Positions 31,868-34,054 of a DNA stretch of 34,054 nt are shown piece by piece. A model generated the notes under the pieces. It had not been told where the DNA came from. It did not search any database and worked only from the letters and a program-made list of their open reading frames with translations. The DNA is taken from contig JABDCQ010000007.1 in assembly GCA_013288075.1 (NCBI GenBank), forward strand, positions 26,749 through 60,802, written 5' to 3'. Source of the stretch: Chlamydiota bacterium (GTDB taxonomy: Bacteria; Chlamydiota; Chlamydiia; Chlamydiales; Rhabdochlamydiaceae). Position 1 is the first letter of the stretch. The number at the start of each line of letters is the position of its first letter. The position numbers were made by a program, and so were the translations under genes.

Positions 31868-33700
31868 ATGTGTGGAATATTCGGATATATAGGTTCTGAG
31901 GATGGAGCGCAAATCTGTCTTGATGGACTAAAAAATTTAGAATATAGAGGCTACGACTCTGCTGGGATTGCCGGAGTCATGGATGGAGAGCTATTTTCCC
32001 GCAAAGAAGTAGGCAAAATCTCTTCTTTAAAAGAGTCGCTTGATAATGCCCCCTTAAAACTTGGTCTAGCAATTGCTCATACACGCTGGGCAACCCACGG
32101 AAAGCCCACCATAGAAAACGCCCATCCCCATTTCGATCAACATAATACCGTGGCAGTTGTTCATAACGGAATTATTGAAAATCATAACGCCTTAAAGACA
32201 ATGCTCCTAGCTAAAGGGGTCATTTTTACCTCCGACACAGATACAGAGATCATTGCGCAGCTTATTGCTATGTGTTACGAAGGCGATTTTTTAGAGGCCG
32301 TAAAAAAAGCGCTCACTTATTTAGAAGGACTTTGGGGCCTTGCCATTATCCATAAAAATCACCCCGACCAAATCATTGCAGCATCAAGAGAAAGCCCTAT
32401 TAGCATCGCTTTTTGCCCGAAGAGAAAAGAGACGCACATATCCTCTGATGCCAACGCCTTTAACACAAAAGATTTAGATATTATGTTTTTACATAATAAC
32501 GAAATCGCGCTTATAAAAGCCGGTGTGGTAGAAGTATTTGATTCCAGCTTTGCCAAAGTGGAAAAGAAAAAAGAGCGTATCGAAAAAGAAGCTCAAAATA
32601 TCTCAAAAAATGGCTTCGAGCACTTCATGCTAAAAGAGATTTTTGAGCAGCCCCAAACCATTCAACAAGCCCTTTATAACCGCTTTATTCCTGATTTTGG
32701 AACAGCTGATTTTGAGAACTTAAAGTTTACCTCCAAAGATCTTCTCTCTATTAAACGGATCATCATTATTGCTTGCGGCACCTCTTGGCATGCAGGATGC
32801 ATTGCAGCTTCTATGTTAGAAGATAAAGCGCGCATTCCCACAACTGCAGAAATTGCCTCTGAATTCCGCTACAGAAACCCTATCATTGATGAAAGTACAC
32901 TCGTAATTGCCATTTCTCAGTCGGGAGAAACACTCGATACATTAGCTGCTGTGCGCGAAGTTAAAGCCAAAGGCGCTAAAGTTTTAGGCATCTGTAATGT
33001 GCGCAACTCCTCTTTGACAAGAGCTGCAGATGATTGCCTATTCTTAAGAGCCGGCCCTGAAATTAGCGTATGCTCTACGAAAGCCTTTACAAGCCAGTTA
33101 ACTGTTTTAGCCCTCTTTACTCTTCTTATGGCGCGCCTTCACCACATGAGCAAGGAAGAAGGGCAACTCTTTTTAAAAGAGCTCCAAGAAATCCCCGCTA
33201 AAATAGAAAAAATTCTTAGCGAAAAAGAGAACATCCAAAAGATTGCCAAAACTTACTCTTCTTTCGAAAACTTCTTTTTCTTAGGTCGCCACTACATGTT
33301 TGCAACGAGCTTAGAAGCCGCTTTAAAACTTAAAGAGATCAGCTACCTAAACGCAAATGGCTACCCAGCTGGCGAAATGAAGCACGGCCCAATAGCTCTT
33401 GCTAACGAACACCTTGCCATTATTGGGATGTGCGGCAGCAAAAAAACCTATGAAAAAACCCTTAGCAACCTCATGGAAGTTAAATCTAGAGGCGCTAGGA
33501 TTCTTGTCTTTGCCCCAGAAAATGCTCCAGACATCGAAAAAGTTGCCGATGATGTCATCTATTTACCAGAAGTGATCGATGAGCTCTCCTCAATCCCCTA
33601 TGCTGTTGCTACTCAACTACTTGCATACTATATCGCCAAAGAAAGAGGCTGCGAGATTGACCAACCTAAGAACCTCGCCAAATCCGTTACCGTCGAATAA
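31868..33700 (+). CDS. glmS: Glutamine-fructose-6-phosphate aminotransferase (isomerizing)
   Basis: 610 residues, the family length. It makes glucosamine-6-phosphate from fructose-6-phosphate and glutamine, the entry to UDP-GlcNAc for lipopolysaccharide and peptidoglycan precursors. The N-terminal class II amidotransferase starts MCGIFGYIG with catalytic Cys2, then RGYDSAG and HTRWATHG. Two SIS domains follow: ACGTSWHAG with ISQSGETLDT, and later LGRHYMFATSLEAALKLKEISY with MKHGPIAL. It ends NLAKSVTVE, the conserved terminal segment. GGGG lies just upstream of the ATG. All catalytic motifs look intact. Confidence 0.97.
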   Translation: MCGIFGYIGSEDGAQICLDGLKNLEYRGYDSAGIAGVMDGELFSRKEVGKISSLKESLDNAPLKLGLAIAHTRWATHGKPTIENAHPHFDQHNTVAVVHNGIIENHNALKTMLLAKGVIFTSDTDTEIIAQLIAMCYEGDFLEAVKKALTYLEGLWGLAIIHKNHPDQIIAASRESPISIAFCPKRKETHISSDANAFNTKDLDIMFLHNNEIALIKAGVVEVFDSSFAKVEKKKERIEKEAQNISKNGFEHFMLKEIFEQPQTIQQALYNRFIPDFGTADFENLKFTSKDLLSIKRIIIIACGTSWHAGCIAASMLEDKARIPTTAEIASEFRYRNPIIDESTLVIAISQSGETLDTLAAVREVKAKGAKVLGICNVRNSSLTRAADDCLFLRAGPEISVCSTKAFTSQLTVLALFTLLMARLHHMSKEEGQLFLKELQEIPAKIEKILSEKENIQKIAKTYSSFENFFFLGRHYMFATSLEAALKLKEISYLNANGYPAGEMKHGPIALANEHLAIIGMCGSKKTYEKTLSNLMEVKSRGARILVFAPENAPDIEKVADDVIYLPEVIDELSSIPYAVATQLLAYYIAKERGCEIDQPKNLAKSVTVE

Positions 33701-33723
33701 TTTATCGATCCTTAATAGGATTA

Positions 33724-33732
33724 TGCTATAAT
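33724..33732 (+). promoter_or_regulatory. Extended -10 promoter of the last gene
   Basis: TGCTATAAT gives an extended -10 (TGN plus perfect TATAAT) 22 bp upstream of the ATG at 33755. The -35 region (about 33701-33706) is weak, as is common for extended -10 promoters. Confidence 0.55.
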
Positions 33733-33754
33733 TCATTAAAAAATTGAGGGAAAA

Positions 33755-34054
33755 ATGGCTTTTAGTATTTCAGATAACTTTGGATTTAGTTCTAAGGCTT
33801 ATATTCAAAATAGAGGCTATGATGAAGATAAGAATAAAGTCGAAGAAAGCTACGATGACAATACTCCCCATATGGATAAGGTTTTAGGAAACACAAACAC
33901 CTATAACATAATGGGTTATATTCCGATAATCGGCGCTATTATTGGCATTTTTAAAAGAATTGTCCCTATGATCCAAGAAATAAAAGAATATTCTAGTAGT
34001 CCAGAAAAGATGAAAAATTTTTATAGTTTTCAGATTTTTAGAGCTACATGCGAA
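33755..34054 (+). CDS. Hypothetical protein, 5' part only (cut by window edge)
   Basis: One hundred codons open to the window end from the ATG at 33755, with GAGG seven bases upstream and an extended -10 promoter before it. The first ~48 residues are polar and rich in Asn, Asp, Ser and Lys. A hydrophobic stretch, IMGYIPIIGAIIGIFKRI (about 52-69), follows, then a charged helical part. I do not recognise a family. Membrane-active or secreted chlamydial proteins of unknown function often show a single GYIP-G-type hydrophobic patch like this, but no function can be given from this fragment. Confidence 0.7.
   Translation, partial: MAFSISDNFGFSSKAYIQNRGYDEDKNKVEESYDDNTPHMDKVLGNTNTYNIMGYIPIIGAIIGIFKRIVPMIQEIKEYSSSPEKMKNFYSFQIFRATCE

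Overview
The window reads as a chromosomal segment of an AT-rich member of the Chlamydiae, most likely an environmental (Parachlamydiales-type) lineage rather than a Chlamydiaceae pathogen. The reasons are an aroA/aroC pair, a SET-domain gene of the chlamydial NUE type, a DsbA/DsbB pair, an inclusion-membrane-like protein with a bilobed hydrophobic domain, and several proteins with eukaryotic-type domains. A glycerol uptake/utilisation cluster (glpF, glpK, glpD), which I do not associate with Chlamydiaceae, argues for an amoeba- or animal-associated relative. The species cannot be named from sequence alone.

Layout. 1-2.7 kb (minus): two tandem paralogous protein tyrosine phosphatases, the first cut by the window edge. 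2.9-6.8 kb: glpF (minus), divergent from an overlapping glpK-glpD operon; the encoded steps are glycerol entry, phosphorylation, and oxidation to dihydroxyacetone phosphate. 7.2-15.5 kb: one 2751-residue protein with a superfamily 2 helicase-like ATPase core in its C-terminal third, resembling the mainly eukaryotic DUF3638 family, behind a clear sigma70-type promoter. 15.7-16.6 kb (minus): a small glyoxalase/VOC-fold protein and an Inc-like membrane protein. 16.8-19.3 kb: aroA and aroC (shikimate pathway), separated by a palindrome where chlamydiae usually have aroL. 19.7-22.3 kb (minus): a GT17-type glycosyltransferase, a RING-H2 protein and an RluA-type pseudouridine synthase. 22.5-24.7 kb: a Mip-like FKBP isomerase, a convergent SET-domain methyltransferase and a histidine phosphatase. 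24.8-25.0 kb: a probable minus-strand structured RNA. 25.2-27.8 kb: a thiol-disulfide cluster made of an exported thioredoxin reductase-thioredoxin fusion, a membrane-anchored DsbA-like protein and DsbB. 27.9 kb: a 33-residue lysine-rich peptide with its own promoter. 28.3-33.7 kb: a type I phosphodiesterase/nucleotide pyrophosphatase (minus), an APC amino-acid transporter, a SAM methyltransferase and glmS. A new hypothetical gene begins at the right edge.

Two threads stand out. First, the redox cluster encodes envelope disulfide formation (DsbA/DsbB) beside a reductase-thioredoxin fusion carrying a Sec signal peptide. It could both crosslink and un-crosslink the chlamydial envelope, although its reductase domain lacks the usual NADPH-phosphate motif. 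Second, intergenic regions are loaded with long palindromes. Two related families (A: three copies; B: three copies) share a terminal motif and part of the loop. Several have outer arms that match each other within a locus but not between loci. There are also a 272-bp nested palindrome, a GC-rich hairpin of CCCGTG-type repeats, and triple-hairpin elements. Candidate host-directed proteins (two tyrosine phosphatases, RING-H2, SET, Inc-like, possibly GT17) are scattered among housekeeping genes and are not clustered in an island.
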